Below, one piece after another: positions 47,544-57,345 of a stretch of DNA of 64,000 nucleotides. Position 1 is the first letter of the stretch; each line of letters begins with the position of its first letter. The stretch lies in the NCBI RefSeq assembly GCF_022810405.1, contig NZ_JALGQE010000002.1:186001-250000 (forward strand), given 5' to 3'. A program made the position numbers and the translations under genes. Source of the stretch: Rhodococcus sp. ARC_M5. Its GTDB lineage: Bacteria; Actinomycetota; Actinomycetes; Mycobacteriales; Mycobacteriaceae. The notes under the pieces were generated by a model that was not told the origin of the DNA, did no database searches, and was given only the letters and a program-made list of their open reading frames with translations.

Positions 47544-48398
47544 ATGATCACCAGACGCGCCAAGCCGCCTGCTGCCATTCGTCTGCTTCCGTCCGTCGTC
47601 ACGATTCTCGCGCTGTGCTCCGGCCTGTCCGCGGTCAAGTTCGCCCTCGACGGCCAGCTCGGCACCGCGCTCGCCATGATCGGTGCCGCCGCGATCCTCG
47701 ACGCGTTGGACGGTCGCATCGCTCGATTGCTCGACGCCACCAGCAAGATCGGTGCCGAACTGGACTCGCTGTCCGACGCCATCTCGTTCGGTGTGGCACC
47801 GGCACTGGTGCTCTACGTGACGCTGCTCGAGGGCAGCAGCGGCGGCTGGATCGTGGCGCTGGTCTACGCCGTCAGCATCGTGCTCCGGCTCGCGCGCTTC
47901 AACACCCTGCTCGACGAGGACGACACCCCCGCATACGCCCGCGAGTACTTCACCGGAGTTCCCGCCCCCGCGGGAGCGCTCATCGCCATGGCTCCGATCG
48001 CGGGCTTCGAGCAGTTCGGCGACGGTTGGTGGGCGTCGTTCTACGTCGTCGCCGGCTGGGCGATCATCACCGCTGGTCTGATCGTCAGCCGCATCCCCAC
48101 GTTGGCGCTCAAAACCGTCTCGGTACCTCCGCGGCTGGCCGCGGGGCTGTTGGTTCTGGTCGCTCTGCTCGCCGCAGCGCTTATCACCTTCCCGCTGATT
48201 CTGCTGATGGGGTTGGTGCTGGCCTACCTGGTGCACATTCCGTTCGCGGTGCGCTCGCAGCGCTGGACGGCCGCGCGCCCGTACACCTGGGATGCCAAGC
48301 CGGCCGAACGTCGGGCCGAGCGTCGGGCCATCCGCCGAGCGCCGGGCAACGCGCGCCGGTCGCAGGCACGTCTGGGACTGCGTCGGCCTCGTAGCTGA
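47544..48398 (+). CDS. pssA: CDP-diacylglycerol-serine O-phosphatidyltransferase
   Basis: 284 residues with about seven membrane segments. CDP-alcohol phosphotransferase motif is intact: DALDGRIARLLDATSKIGAE followed by LDSLSD. It makes phosphatidylserine, the substrate of the adjacent psd product. The basic C-terminal tail (RAERRAIRRAPGNARRSQ) is lineage-specific. Followed after 24 bp by the AAA ATPase gene. Confidence 0.95.
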   Translation: MITRRAKPPAAIRLLPSVVTILALCSGLSAVKFALDGQLGTALAMIGAAAILDALDGRIARLLDATSKIGAELDSLSDAISFGVAPALVLYVTLLEGSSGGWIVALVYAVSIVLRLARFNTLLDEDDTPAYAREYFTGVPAPAGALIAMAPIAGFEQFGDGWWASFYVVAGWAIITAGLIVSRIPTLALKTVSVPPRLAAGLLVLVALLAAALITFPLILLMGLVLAYLVHIPFAVRSQRWTAARPYTWDAKPAERRAERRAIRRAPGNARRSQARLGLRRPRS

Positions 48399-48422
48399 TC
48401 CACCCGCAGCCGAACCATTAGT

Positions 48423-50609
48423 GTGGCTGTGGTGACCGAATCTCGCTCGACGACGCCTGAGCTCGTTCTCACCGCCCGCCTCAACACGTCCGCGGCAGAT
48501 GCCCGACGCGGCGTCGTGCGACTACACCCGGAGGTGCTCGCCGCACTGGGCCTTCGGGAGTGGGATGCGGTGTCGCTCATCGGTTCTCGCCGCACGGCCG
48601 CCGTCGTTGCCGCGGCACCCGAGGGATCACCGCAGGGCACCGCGCTCCTGGACGACGTCACGCTCTCCAATACCGGGCTGCGCGAAAACGCCTCTGTCGC
48701 AGTCGGACCCGCCACCGTCTACGGAGCCAGGACCGTCACGGTGACAGGTTCCGCACTCGCCACCGGTTCCATCTCCGACGCCACCCTGCGGCAAGCGTTG
48801 CTCGGCAAGGTGCTGACGGTGGGCGACACGGTCTCACTCCTCCCCCGCGATCTGGGGCCCGGCACCTCCAGCACGTCGGCGACGCAGGCGCTGTCGAGGA
48901 CGTTCGGAGTGGCGTGGACCACCGAGCTGTTGACGGTCTCGGCCGTCGACCCGTCGGGTGGCCCGGTCAGTGTGCAGCCGAATTCGGCGGTCGGATGGGG
49001 CTCGGGCACCGTCACCGCTGCGCCCGCATCGTCATCACATGCGGCCACCCCGAGGACCGCGGCCCCGCGAGTCGGCGTGGCAGATCTGGTGGGAGTGAGC
49101 GTTCAGCAGTCGAAACTCACCGAATGGCTGCGGCTGGCGCTGGACGAGTCCGAATTGCTGGCGACACTCGGCGCGTCACCGCACCTGGGGGTGCTGATCA
49201 CCGGACCCGGCGGGGTGGGCAAGGCCACGTTGGCGCGTGCGGTCGTCGGCGATCGCGCCTGTGTCGTGCTGGACGGGCCGTCGATCGGCGCGCTCGAGGC
49301 GTCGGCTCGCGTGGAGCGGGTCACCGCGGCCGTGGACGAACTGTCGGGATCCGGGGTGCTGCTCATCACCGACGTCGACGCATTGCTGCCCTCCGATCCC
49401 GAACCGGCGTCCACGTTCGTCCTCGACGTTCTGCGCCGGGCCGTCGACACTCCCGGTCTGGCTCTGATCGCGACGACGGCCCACCCGGAGGGCACCGATC
49501 CACGACTGCGCGGTCAGGACCTGTGCGATCGAGAACTCACCCTCACCCTGCCCGACGCGGCAGGCCGCAAGGGATTGCTGGAGCATCTGCTGCGAAAGGT
49601 ACCGCAGGGCGATGTGGATCTCGGCGAGATAGCCTCACGAACACCGGGTTTCGTGGTCGCCGATCTGGCTGCACTGACCCGGGAGGCGGCGCTGCGAGCG
49701 GCGGCTCGCGCGTCGAACGATTCCGCCACGGCCTCGTTGACGCAGGACGATCTGGTGGGCGCACTCCAGGTGATCCGCCCACTGTCACGATCGGGCAGCG
49801 AGGAGCTGGCCATCGGCAGCCTCACCCTCGACGACGTCGGCGACATGGTCGAGACCAAGCAGGCACTCACCGAGGCAGTACTGTGGCCGCTGCGGCATCC
49901 GGACTCGTTCGCGCGCTTGGGAATCGAGCCGCCGCGAGGAGTCCTGCTCTACGGCCCGCCCGGCTGCGGCAAGACGTTCCTCGTGCGGGCGCTCGCCAGC
50001 TCCGGGCAGCTCAGCGTGCACTCGGTCAAGGGCGCGGAGTTGATGGACAAGTGGGTCGGATCCTCGGAAAAGGCTGTCCGAGAACTCTTTCAACGCGCCC
50101 GCGATTCCGCTCCCTCGCTGATCTTCCTGGACGAGGTGGACGCTCTTGTGCCCCGGCGCGGGCAAAGTTCGGATTCCGGCGTCGGCGATCGGGTCGTCGC
50201 GGCGCTGCTGACCGAACTCGACGGCGTCGAACCGTTGCGCGATGTCGTCGTACTCGGCGCAACCAACCGGCCCGATCTGATCGATCCCGCGCTGCTTCGG
50301 CCGGGCCGACTCGAGCGCTTGGTCTTCGTGCCGCCGCCGGATTCCGATGCCCGCGTGGCCATCCTGAAGGCGTCGGGCAAGTCCATTCCGCTCGCCTCGG
50401 ACGTCGACCTCGAGTCGCTGGCCCGCGACCTCGACGGTTATTCCGCGGCCGACTGCGCAGCGTTGCTGCGCGAGGCCGCGTTGACAGCGATGCGTCGGTC
50501 GATGGATGCGGCCGACGTCACCGCCGCCGATGTCGCCGCTGCTCGGGCGACGGTGAAACCGTCACTCGATCCCGAGCAGGTGGCGCATCTGGAGGCCTAC
50601 GGGTCGTGA
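48423..50609 (+). CDS. CDC48/VCP-like double AAA ATPase
   Basis: 728 residues from a GTG start. The N-terminal 200 residues include a double-psi barrel-type domain (VRLHPEVLAALGLREWDAVS) as in CDC48. The first AAA domain has Walker A GPGGVGKAT (about 259-267) and a modified second half; the second is complete, with GPPGCGKT (about 510-517), FLDEVDALVPRRG and the SRH ATNRPDLIDPALLRPGRLER. An unfoldase likely. M. tuberculosis Rv0435c is the same type in the same place, next to pssA. Role unknown. Confidence 0.93.
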   Translation: MAVVTESRSTTPELVLTARLNTSAADARRGVVRLHPEVLAALGLREWDAVSLIGSRRTAAVVAAAPEGSPQGTALLDDVTLSNTGLRENASVAVGPATVYGARTVTVTGSALATGSISDATLRQALLGKVLTVGDTVSLLPRDLGPGTSSTSATQALSRTFGVAWTTELLTVSAVDPSGGPVSVQPNSAVGWGSGTVTAAPASSSHAATPRTAAPRVGVADLVGVSVQQSKLTEWLRLALDESELLATLGASPHLGVLITGPGGVGKATLARAVVGDRACVVLDGPSIGALEASARVERVTAAVDELSGSGVLLITDVDALLPSDPEPASTFVLDVLRRAVDTPGLALIATTAHPEGTDPRLRGQDLCDRELTLTLPDAAGRKGLLEHLLRKVPQGDVDLGEIASRTPGFVVADLAALTREAALRAAARASNDSATASLTQDDLVGALQVIRPLSRSGSEELAIGSLTLDDVGDMVETKQALTEAVLWPLRHPDSFARLGIEPPRGVLLYGPPGCGKTFLVRALASSGQLSVHSVKGAELMDKWVGSSEKAVRELFQRARDSAPSLIFLDEVDALVPRRGQSSDSGVGDRVVAALLTELDGVEPLRDVVVLGATNRPDLIDPALLRPGRLERLVFVPPPDSDARVAILKASGKSIPLASDVDLESLARDLDGYSAADCAALLREAALTAMRRSMDAADVTAADVAAARATVKPSLDPEQVAHLEAYGS

Positions 50610-50645
50610 GCGGAAATTCGTAGCAGGCTACGAATTTCCGCTCAC
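50606..50645. terminator. Terminator covering the AAA ATPase stop codon
   Basis: Perfect 18-bp arms (50606-50623 and 50628-50645) with a CAGG loop. The left arm includes the TGA stop of the AAA ATPase gene. The hairpin lies between convergent genes. Confidence 0.85.
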
Positions 50646-50662
50646 CTGCGGCGAAGCCGCTC

Positions 50663-51415
50663 TCACTTCCAGCGGCCGAGGATCTCTTCTGCCCGCTTGG
50701 CCAATTCCATCTGGAAGATCGGACCGAAGCTGATGCGTCCGACGCCGAGGGATGCGAAGTGCGACAGGTCGCCCTCGGCCGGGTTGGCGATGGCGTTGAT
50801 GGGCAGTGGGAGTTCCTGGGCGAGGCGCTTGTAGTCGGCGTCGTTGTGGAAGCCGACGGGGTAGAGCGAGTCGGCTCCGGCCTCGGCGGCCAGCTTCAGG
50901 CGTGCGATGGCGCGCTCGACGCGGTCGCTCTCGTCACCGATCGCCTTGACGAACAGGTCGGTGCGGGCGTTGATGACCACGTGGACGTCGGTGGCGTCGG
51001 ATGCTGCACGCAGTGCTCCGACGAAGTCGGCGTGTTCCTGCGCTTCGCGGAGGCGGCCGCCCTCGCTGTGCACGGTGTCCTCGATGTTGAGGCCGACGGC
51101 TCCGGCGGAGATCAGGCCGTCGATCAGTCGCTTGGGATCTTCGCCGTAGCCGGCTTCGATGTCGACCGACAGCGGCACGTCGACAGCTCCGGAGATCTGG
51201 GTGATGCGGGCGAGGAGCTCGTCGAAGGTGATGCCCTCGTTGTCGGGCTTGCCGATGGAGTCCGAGACGGGGTGGCTGCCGACGGTCAGGGCGGTGAATC
51301 CTGCGGACACGGCCAGGTTGGCGGACCAGGCGTCCCACACGGTCGGCAACACAACGGGGTTACCCGGCTGGTGCAGCTCGAGCAGGGTGGTGGCTTTCTG
51401 GGACAGGGTCGACAT
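50663..51415 (-). CDS. Isocitrate lyase/PEP mutase-superfamily protein
   Basis: 250 residues from the ATG at 51415 with AAGGAG upstream. A TIM barrel with the magnesium-site regions VDIEAGYGEDP and NIEDTVHSEGGRLR. It lacks the KKCGH loop of isocitrate lyase, so it may be an oxaloacetate decarboxylase, carboxyphosphonoenolpyruvate mutase-like or related C-C lyase. Monocistronic. Specificity is undetermined. Confidence 0.9.
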   Translation of the reverse strand: MSTLSQKATTLLELHQPGNPVVLPTVWDAWSANLAVSAGFTALTVGSHPVSDSIGKPDNEGITFDELLARITQISGAVDVPLSVDIEAGYGEDPKRLIDGLISAGAVGLNIEDTVHSEGGRLREAQEHADFVGALRAASDATDVHVVINARTDLFVKAIGDESDRVERAIARLKLAAEAGADSLYPVGFHNDADYKRLAQELPLPINAIANPAEGDLSHFASLGVGRISFGPIFQMELAKRAEEILGRWK

Positions 51416-51476
51416 GAAGGCTCCTTCGCGGTGGCTGTGGAGAACGTACGTTCTCTCAGTCCCCAACGTACCCGCT

Positions 51477-51887
51477 TCAGTCGATCAAATCGAGTGCTTG
51501 CATTCGGTCGAACACCATCAGGGAGCCGGGAGCCACGTCGGGCATGGCGGCGTACTCGTCGCGAGTGAAGTACCTGATCTCTGCAATTTCGCTGGTCGGC
51601 GTCGGCTCGTTCGCCAGATCGGCGATGAAGCAGGTGATCTCGAGCGGGGTACCTGGCGGGTGCCCCCATGCCTGACACTCGAACACTCCGAGGAGCCGCG
51701 CGTCCGTTACTTTCGCGTCGAGCTCTTCCCTGATCTCCCGGTGCAGCGCCTGCTCGGGTGTCTCGCCCGGGTCGATCTTGCCGCCCGCCATGTAGAACGC
51801 AGACTTGCCGACCGACCGCGTCTGGATCATTCGACGATCTCGGACGTACGCCAGACCGGCGGTCCGAATGAGCCTCGACACGCTCAC
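51477..51887 (-). CDS. NUDIX hydrolase
   Basis: 136 residues from a GTG start. The NUDIX box is complete (GGKIDPGETPEQALHREIRE then ELD). It would cleave a nucleoside diphosphate linked to another group. C-terminal region EIRYFTRDEYAAM fits NUDIX proteins of the MutT type. A tandem repeat array lies just upstream of its start, in the same relation as the one before argG. Confidence 0.92.
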   Translation of the reverse strand: MSVSRLIRTAGLAYVRDRRMIQTRSVGKSAFYMAGGKIDPGETPEQALHREIREELDAKVTDARLLGVFECQAWGHPPGTPLEITCFIADLANEPTPTSEIAEIRYFTRDEYAAMPDVAPGSLMVFDRMQALDLID

Positions 51888-51910
51888 GGCACTTCCCCTC
51901 CGCTCGAGCC

Positions 51911-52015
51911 ACTCCTACCCACCCGGGTCGTTCCGCAGGCTCCACTCCTACCCACCCGGGTCGTTCCGCAGGCTCCACTCCTGCCCACCCAGGTCGTTCC
52001 GCAGGCTCCACTCCT
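51911..52015 (-). repeat. Tandem array, three 33-bp units, before the NUDIX gene
   Basis: Three copies of GTCGTTCCGCAGGCTCCACT at a strict 33-bp spacing (51928, 51961, 51994) plus a partial unit. The linker is CCTACCCACCCGG or close variants. Read toward the NUDIX gene the orientation equals that of the argG array. The remainder of the 333-bp gap (52016-52220) would hold the promoter of the mrp operon; no other element is seen in it. Confidence 0.95.
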
Positions 52016-52220
52016 GCCGTTCTGTACCGCATGGCACGCGCTCGACCACGCAAAGTAAAGTGGATAACAACAACTCACGGCTGCCGTTCGGCTACCGGAT
52101 CGTTATCTCTCAAAGCTTCAAATCGACTCTCACACGGACTTCGCACACCCTACTCATCGCCGCCCTACGACCACCGCCTCGGCTTCACCGCCGGTGGCGA
52201 CCGAGACGACGGAGTGATCT

Positions 52221-55085
52221 TTGCTCGCCATTCTTCTTGCGCACGCCGCCGCCGCGCTGCTCGCGCCGCTGTTCGTCCGGTGGTGGGGTCGCACTGCCTT
52301 CTTCCCCCTCGCGCTCGTCCCCCTGCTCAGCCTGGTCTGGGTGTTCGGCAACTGGGGAACCGACCAGAAACTGAAGATCGAATGGGTCCCCGGCCTGTCG
52401 ATGAACATCGACATGCGGTTCGACTCCTTGGCCGCCATCATGTCCTTGCTGGTCCTCGGCATCGGCGCACTGATCCTCCTGTACTGCGCGCGCTACTTCG
52501 AGAACGACGAGCCTCGACTGGGGCTGTTCGCGGCCGAGATGGTCGCGTTCTCCGGTGCGATGTTCGGCCTCATCACCAGCGACAACATGCTCGTGCTGTA
52601 CATCTTCTGGGAGATCACGACGGTCCTGTCGTTCCTGCTCGTCGGCCACTACGCCGAGCGTGCCTCCAGCAGGCGTGCGGCCACCCAGGCACTGCTCGTC
52701 ACCACCGCGGGCGGTCTGGCGATGCTGGTCGGCATCATCATCCTCGGCCAGGTGTCCGGCACCTACAACCTCTCCGAGCTGGTCGCGAACGCACCCGGCG
52801 GCTGGTTGCCCGGCGTCGCGATCGTGCTGGTCCTCATCGGCGCACTGAGCAAGTCGGCCATCGTGCCACTGCACTTCTGGCTCCCCGGAGCAATGGCTGC
52901 CCCGACGCCGGTCAGCGGCTACCTTCACGCCGCAGCGATGGTGAAGGCCGGCATCTACCTGGTGGCGCGCCTGGCACCGGGGTTCGCCGATTCCGGCCCG
53001 TGGCGTGCCACCGTGATCAGCCTGGGACTGCTGTCGATGATCCTGGCCGGCTGGCGAGCCCTCCGCGCATTCGACCTCAAACTCATCCTCGCGTTCGGCA
53101 CCGTCAGCCAGCTCGGCTTCCTCATGGTGCTGGTCGGCATCGGCTCGGAGAAGGCGATGCTCGCCGGCCTGACGATGGTGATCGCGCATGCGATGTTCAA
53201 AGCGGCACTGTTCATGGTCGTCGGCATCGTCGACCACACCACCGGCACCCGAGACATCCGCAAGCTCGCCCACCTGGGCAAGAAGGCTCCGTGGCTGGCC
53301 GCGATCGCGGCGCTGGCCGCGGCCAGTATGGCCGGACTACCGCCGATGCTCGGGTTCGTCGGCAAGGAGACGGCGTTGTCGGCCGTGATCAGCACTCCGA
53401 CGCTCGATCCCACGGTCGCGGCGGTCGTCGTCGCGGGGCTGGTGATCGGCTCGATCCTCACGGTCACCTACAGCATCCGATTCGTGTGGGGCGCGTTCGC
53501 GCGCAAGCAGCTCAAGCGTCCGAGTCCATCGGTCAGGGCGATGCATGCCCCGTCCGCGTTGTTCCTGGCCGCGCCTGCATTCCTCGCCGTTCTGGGTGTG
53601 ATCGCCGGGTTCGGATCCTCGGTCGTCGACGGCATCGTCAGTCCCTACGCCCGCACCCTCCCGTCCTACGGCCAGGAGCCCTACCACCTGGCCCTGTGGC
53701 ACGGTTTCAACCTTCCACTGGCGCTGACCGTCGTCGTCGTCACCGGCGGTGTCGGGCTGTTCATCGCCCACCGCGTGGTCAACCGGCTCAAGTTCGAGCA
53801 TCCCCCGCTCGGAAACGCAGACCGCATCTACGACAACGTGCTCAAGTCCATGGACACACTGTCCATCCGCCTGACCGGCACGACGCAGCGCGGTTCGCTC
53901 CCCCTCACTCAGGGCACCATCCTGTTGACACTGGTGCTGCTGCCGATGATCGTGTTGCTCGTCGGCCAGGATTCCGGCATCGACTACACATTGTGGAACA
54001 CCCCGCTGCAGCTGGTCATCGGCGTGATCATGATCGCGGGCGGTCTCGGAGCCACGGTGATGCGCAACCGCCTGGCCAGCGTCATCCTCGTCGGACTCAC
54101 CGGCTACGGCTGTGGCGTCATCTTCGCCATCCACGGCGCGCCGGACCTCGCGCTGACCCAGTTCCTCGTCGAAACCCTCACCCTCGTGGTGTTCGTGCTG
54201 GTGCTGCGCAAGCTCCCGGCCGAGGTCGACGATCGAGGCTCGGCCGGCTCGCGCGGACCCCGTGCCGTGCTGGCCGTCGCCGTCGGAGCGACCGTCAGTG
54301 TGCTGGGCGCGTTCGCGATGAACGCCCGAAACACCGCCCCGGTGTCCTTGCTGCTGCCCGACGCCGCATACGAACTCGGCGACGGCAAGAACGTCATCAA
54401 CGTGATCCTCGTGGACATCCGAGCCTGGGACACCCTCGGCGAGATCTGCGTCCTGCTCGTCGCGGCGACGGGTGTGGCCAGCCTGGTCTTCCGCAACCGC
54501 CGGTTCGGCAGCGCTCCGCGGGTGTCCGACGCCCCCGCATCGAACGCCTCCTCGTCGAACTCGGATGCGAACTTCGCGGCAGAGACGACGTGGCTGCTCG
54601 GCGGCGATCTGATCGATCCTCGGCATCGCTCGTTGATCCTCGAGGTCACGACGCGATTGATCTTCCCGACGATCATGGTGCTCTCGATCTACTTCTTCTT
54701 CTCCGGCCACAATGCCCCCGGCGGCGGTTTCGCCGGTGGCCTCACCGCCGGACTGGCGCTGGTGCTGCGCTACCTGGCGGGTGGCCGCTACGAGCTCGGC
54801 GAGACAGTGCCGATCGACGCCGGAAAGATCCTCGGTCTCGGATTGATCTTCGCGGCCGGTACCGCAGTGGCATCGATGTTCCTCGGAGCCCCGGCGTTGT
54901 CCTCGGCCACGTTGGAGATGACGTTGCCGATCCTCGGCGACATCAAGTTGGTCACCGCACTGTTCTTCGACCTCGGTGTGTATCTCATCGTGGTCGGTTT
55001 GGTACTCGACGTGCTCCGTAGCCTCGGTGCCCGTCTCGACGCACAGGTGGAAATGCAGAGCCAAGGCCGGGTGAGCGCCCCATGA
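52221..55085 (+). CDS. mrpA: Mrp antiporter subunit A fused to B (MrpAB)
   Basis: 954 residues from a TTG with GGAGTG upstream. The N-terminal 700 or so residues form a NuoL-like proton channel subunit (TPVSGYLHAAAMVKAGIYLV; HAMFKAALFMVVGIVDHTTG). About 805-954 are the MrpB domain (FFSGHNAPGGGFAGGLTAGL). First gene of a six-cistron mrpA(B)CDEFG operon for a multi-subunit Na+/H+ (or K+/H+) antiporter used in alkali and salt tolerance. The next gene starts within its stop codon (ATGA). Confidence 0.96.
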   Translation: MLAILLAHAAAALLAPLFVRWWGRTAFFPLALVPLLSLVWVFGNWGTDQKLKIEWVPGLSMNIDMRFDSLAAIMSLLVLGIGALILLYCARYFENDEPRLGLFAAEMVAFSGAMFGLITSDNMLVLYIFWEITTVLSFLLVGHYAERASSRRAATQALLVTTAGGLAMLVGIIILGQVSGTYNLSELVANAPGGWLPGVAIVLVLIGALSKSAIVPLHFWLPGAMAAPTPVSGYLHAAAMVKAGIYLVARLAPGFADSGPWRATVISLGLLSMILAGWRALRAFDLKLILAFGTVSQLGFLMVLVGIGSEKAMLAGLTMVIAHAMFKAALFMVVGIVDHTTGTRDIRKLAHLGKKAPWLAAIAALAAASMAGLPPMLGFVGKETALSAVISTPTLDPTVAAVVVAGLVIGSILTVTYSIRFVWGAFARKQLKRPSPSVRAMHAPSALFLAAPAFLAVLGVIAGFGSSVVDGIVSPYARTLPSYGQEPYHLALWHGFNLPLALTVVVVTGGVGLFIAHRVVNRLKFEHPPLGNADRIYDNVLKSMDTLSIRLTGTTQRGSLPLTQGTILLTLVLLPMIVLLVGQDSGIDYTLWNTPLQLVIGVIMIAGGLGATVMRNRLASVILVGLTGYGCGVIFAIHGAPDLALTQFLVETLTLVVFVLVLRKLPAEVDDRGSAGSRGPRAVLAVAVGATVSVLGAFAMNARNTAPVSLLLPDAAYELGDGKNVINVILVDIRAWDTLGEICVLLVAATGVASLVFRNRRFGSAPRVSDAPASNASSSNSDANFAAETTWLLGGDLIDPRHRSLILEVTTRLIFPTIMVLSIYFFFSGHNAPGGGFAGGLTAGLALVLRYLAGGRYELGETVPIDAGKILGLGLIFAAGTAVASMFLGAPALSSATLEMTLPILGDIKLVTALFFDLGVYLIVVGLVLDVLRSLGARLDAQVEMQSQGRVSAP

Positions 55086-55705
55086 CCGCAGATCTCGGAA
55101 TGCTGATCATCACCGGCGTACTCGTCGCAGCGGGGGTGTACCTGCTGCTCGAGCGCAGCATCACCAAGATGCTGCTGGGGCTGCTGCTGTTCGGCAACGG
55201 CGTCAACCTGCTGTTGCTCACGGTCGGCGGCCCTGCGGGCGCCCCACCCATCGTGGGGCGCGACAACGCGGTCAACCAGCAGATGGCCGACCCGCTGGCC
55301 CAGGCGGTGATCCTCACGGCAATCGTCATCACGATGGGAATCGCGGCATTCGTGCTGGCCCTGGCGTACCGGTCGTTCACTCTCAACACCAAGGACGACG
55401 TCGAGAACGACCCCGAGGACACCAAGGTCTCCCGGCGTCGCTCGATGGCCGAGGCCCCCGACCGTGACCGCTCGGACGATCCGGTGACGGGCGAGCCGAG
55501 CTTCGGCGGCGACGCGTTCGACTCGAAGGGCAACCCCATTCCGCTCGAGGAGATCAGAAACCTCGAAGACCTCGAGTGCTACGAGGACCTGCACGACGGC
55601 GACTTCGACAACGACGACGACAACCCGCAGCTGCGCGGGCTGGACGGACTCGACACCGCCGAGAAGGACGACAGCCGACCGGACGAGAAGGGAGACAACG
55701 CATGA
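55082..55705 (+). CDS. mrpC: Mrp antiporter subunit C with acidic C-terminal extension
   Basis: 207 residues, against about 110-120 for most MrpC. The first 105 residues are the three-helix NuoK-like subunit (LFGNGVNLLLLTVGGPAGAP; DPLAQAVILTAIVITMGIAA). The remaining 100 are hydrophilic and strongly acidic (EDLECYEDLHDGDFDNDDDN), with no known function. Overlaps both neighbours by 4 bp. Confidence 0.95.
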   Translation: MTADLGMLIITGVLVAAGVYLLLERSITKMLLGLLLFGNGVNLLLLTVGGPAGAPPIVGRDNAVNQQMADPLAQAVILTAIVITMGIAAFVLALAYRSFTLNTKDDVENDPEDTKVSRRRSMAEAPDRDRSDDPVTGEPSFGGDAFDSKGNPIPLEEIRNLEDLECYEDLHDGDFDNDDDNPQLRGLDGLDTAEKDDSRPDEKGDNA

Positions 55706-57345
55706 CCATCTCCCCCGCAGTGATCGATGTACTGACTCCGCTGCCGGTGCTGATTCCGATGCTCGCGGCCGCGTTGACCCTGGTGCTGGGTCGACGACCC
55801 CGCGCTCAGCGGTTCATCACCCTCGTCGCGCTGACCGCTGTGGTCGCGATCTCGTCGATGATGCTCTACCTCGCCGATCGCGACGGCGTCAGCGCACTCC
55901 AGGTCGGTGGTTGGGACTCTCCGCTCGGCATTTCCCTCGTGGTGGACCGGCTGTCGGCGATGATGCTCGTGGTCTCGTCCATCGTGTTGCTCGCGGTCAT
56001 GGTGTACTCCATCGGCCAGGGCATCCGCGACGGCAGCGAGAACCAGCCCGTCTCGATCTTCCTGCCGACCTATCTCGCGTTGACCGCAGGCGTGTGCAAC
56101 GCGTTCCTCGCAGGCGACCTGTTCAACCTGTTCGTCGGCTTCGAGGTGTTGCTCGCTGCCTCGTTCGTCCTGCTGACGCTCGGTGCGAGCGCGGACCGGG
56201 TACGCGCAGGCGTGTCGTACGTGATGGTGTCGATGGTCTCCTCGCTGATCTTCCTGGTCGGCATCGCGCTGGTGTACGGCGCGACCGGGACACTGAACCT
56301 GGCTCACATCGCGGTTCGGATGGACGACATCAACCCCGGAACCAGAACGGCGATCTTCGCGGTCCTCCTGGTCGCGTTCGGCATCAAGGCCGCGGTGTTC
56401 CCACTCTCGACGTGGCTGCCCGACTCCTACCCCACCGCCCCGGCACCGGTCACCGCCGTGTTCGCCGGCCTGCTGACGAAAGTCGGTGTGTACGCGATCA
56501 TCCGCGCCCACACCCTGCTGTTCCCCGACGGCTCGCTCGACAACGTGCTCATGGTCTGCGGCCTGCTGACAATGCTCGTCGGCATCCTCGGCTCCATCGC
56601 ACAGAGCGACATCAAGCGACTGCTGTCGTTCACGCTCGTCAGCCACATCGGCTACATGATCTTCGGTGTCGCGCTGTCGACACAATCGGGATTGTCGGGC
56701 TCGATCTACTACGTCGCCCACCACATTCTGGTGCAGACGACACTGTTCCTCGTCGTCGGTCTCATCGAACGACAGGCCGGTTCGTCGTCGCTCCGGCGCC
56801 TCGGTGGGCTGGCCGCGGCCAGCCCGGTGCTGGCGATCGTGTTCCTGGTGCCCGCCCTCAATCTCGGTGGTATCCCGCCGTTCTCGGGCTTCATCGGCAA
56901 GGTGGCGCTACTGCAGGCCGGTAGCGAGCAGGGCAGTGTGTTGGCCTGGTTGCTCGTCGCGGGCGGAACCGTCACCAGCCTGCTGACGCTGTACGTGGTG
57001 GCGCGCGTGTGGACCAAGGCGTTCTGGCGGGCCCGCGCCGACGCTCCCGAGGGCGATCTTGCGGACAACAGCCCCTCGGCACTGCTCGACGATTCCTCGG
57101 ACATCGCGTTCGGCGATCGTGAGGACGTCGGCCGGATGCCTGCCTTCATGTTGATCCCCACCATCGGGCTGGTGGCCGTCGGCCTGGCCATGACGGTCTT
57201 CGCCGGCCCCATCATCGACATCAGCGACCGCGCTGCGGCAGACCTTCGCGATCGCTCGATGTACATCGACGCGGTGCGCGGTGCGGAATTCGTCGGTGAT
57301 CAGGCCGCCGAACAGGCACGCGAGAACCAGGAAGGCACTCGATGA
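55702..57345 (+). CDS. mrpD: Mrp antiporter subunit D
   Basis: 547 residues from the ATG at 55702 with GGGAG upstream; a longer open frame to 55576 overlaps mrpC and is rejected. NuoN/M-like proton channel with about fourteen helices: GDLFNLFVGFEVLLAASFVL, KAAVFPLSTWLPDSYPTAPA, GGIPPFSGFIGK. Overlaps mrpC and mrpE by 4 bp each. Confidence 0.96.
   Translation: MTISPAVIDVLTPLPVLIPMLAAALTLVLGRRPRAQRFITLVALTAVVAISSMMLYLADRDGVSALQVGGWDSPLGISLVVDRLSAMMLVVSSIVLLAVMVYSIGQGIRDGSENQPVSIFLPTYLALTAGVCNAFLAGDLFNLFVGFEVLLAASFVLLTLGASADRVRAGVSYVMVSMVSSLIFLVGIALVYGATGTLNLAHIAVRMDDINPGTRTAIFAVLLVAFGIKAAVFPLSTWLPDSYPTAPAPVTAVFAGLLTKVGVYAIIRAHTLLFPDGSLDNVLMVCGLLTMLVGILGSIAQSDIKRLLSFTLVSHIGYMIFGVALSTQSGLSGSIYYVAHHILVQTTLFLVVGLIERQAGSSSLRRLGGLAAASPVLAIVFLVPALNLGGIPPFSGFIGKVALLQAGSEQGSVLAWLLVAGGTVTSLLTLYVVARVWTKAFWRARADAPEGDLADNSPSALLDDSSDIAFGDREDVGRMPAFMLIPTIGLVAVGLAMTVFAGPIIDISDRAAADLRDRSMYIDAVRGAEFVGDQAAEQARENQEGTR

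Noticed and set aside
52031..55021. 996-codon plus-strand open frame
   Set aside because: Arg/Pro/His-rich product, out of frame with the clear mrpA gene; a high-GC artefact.
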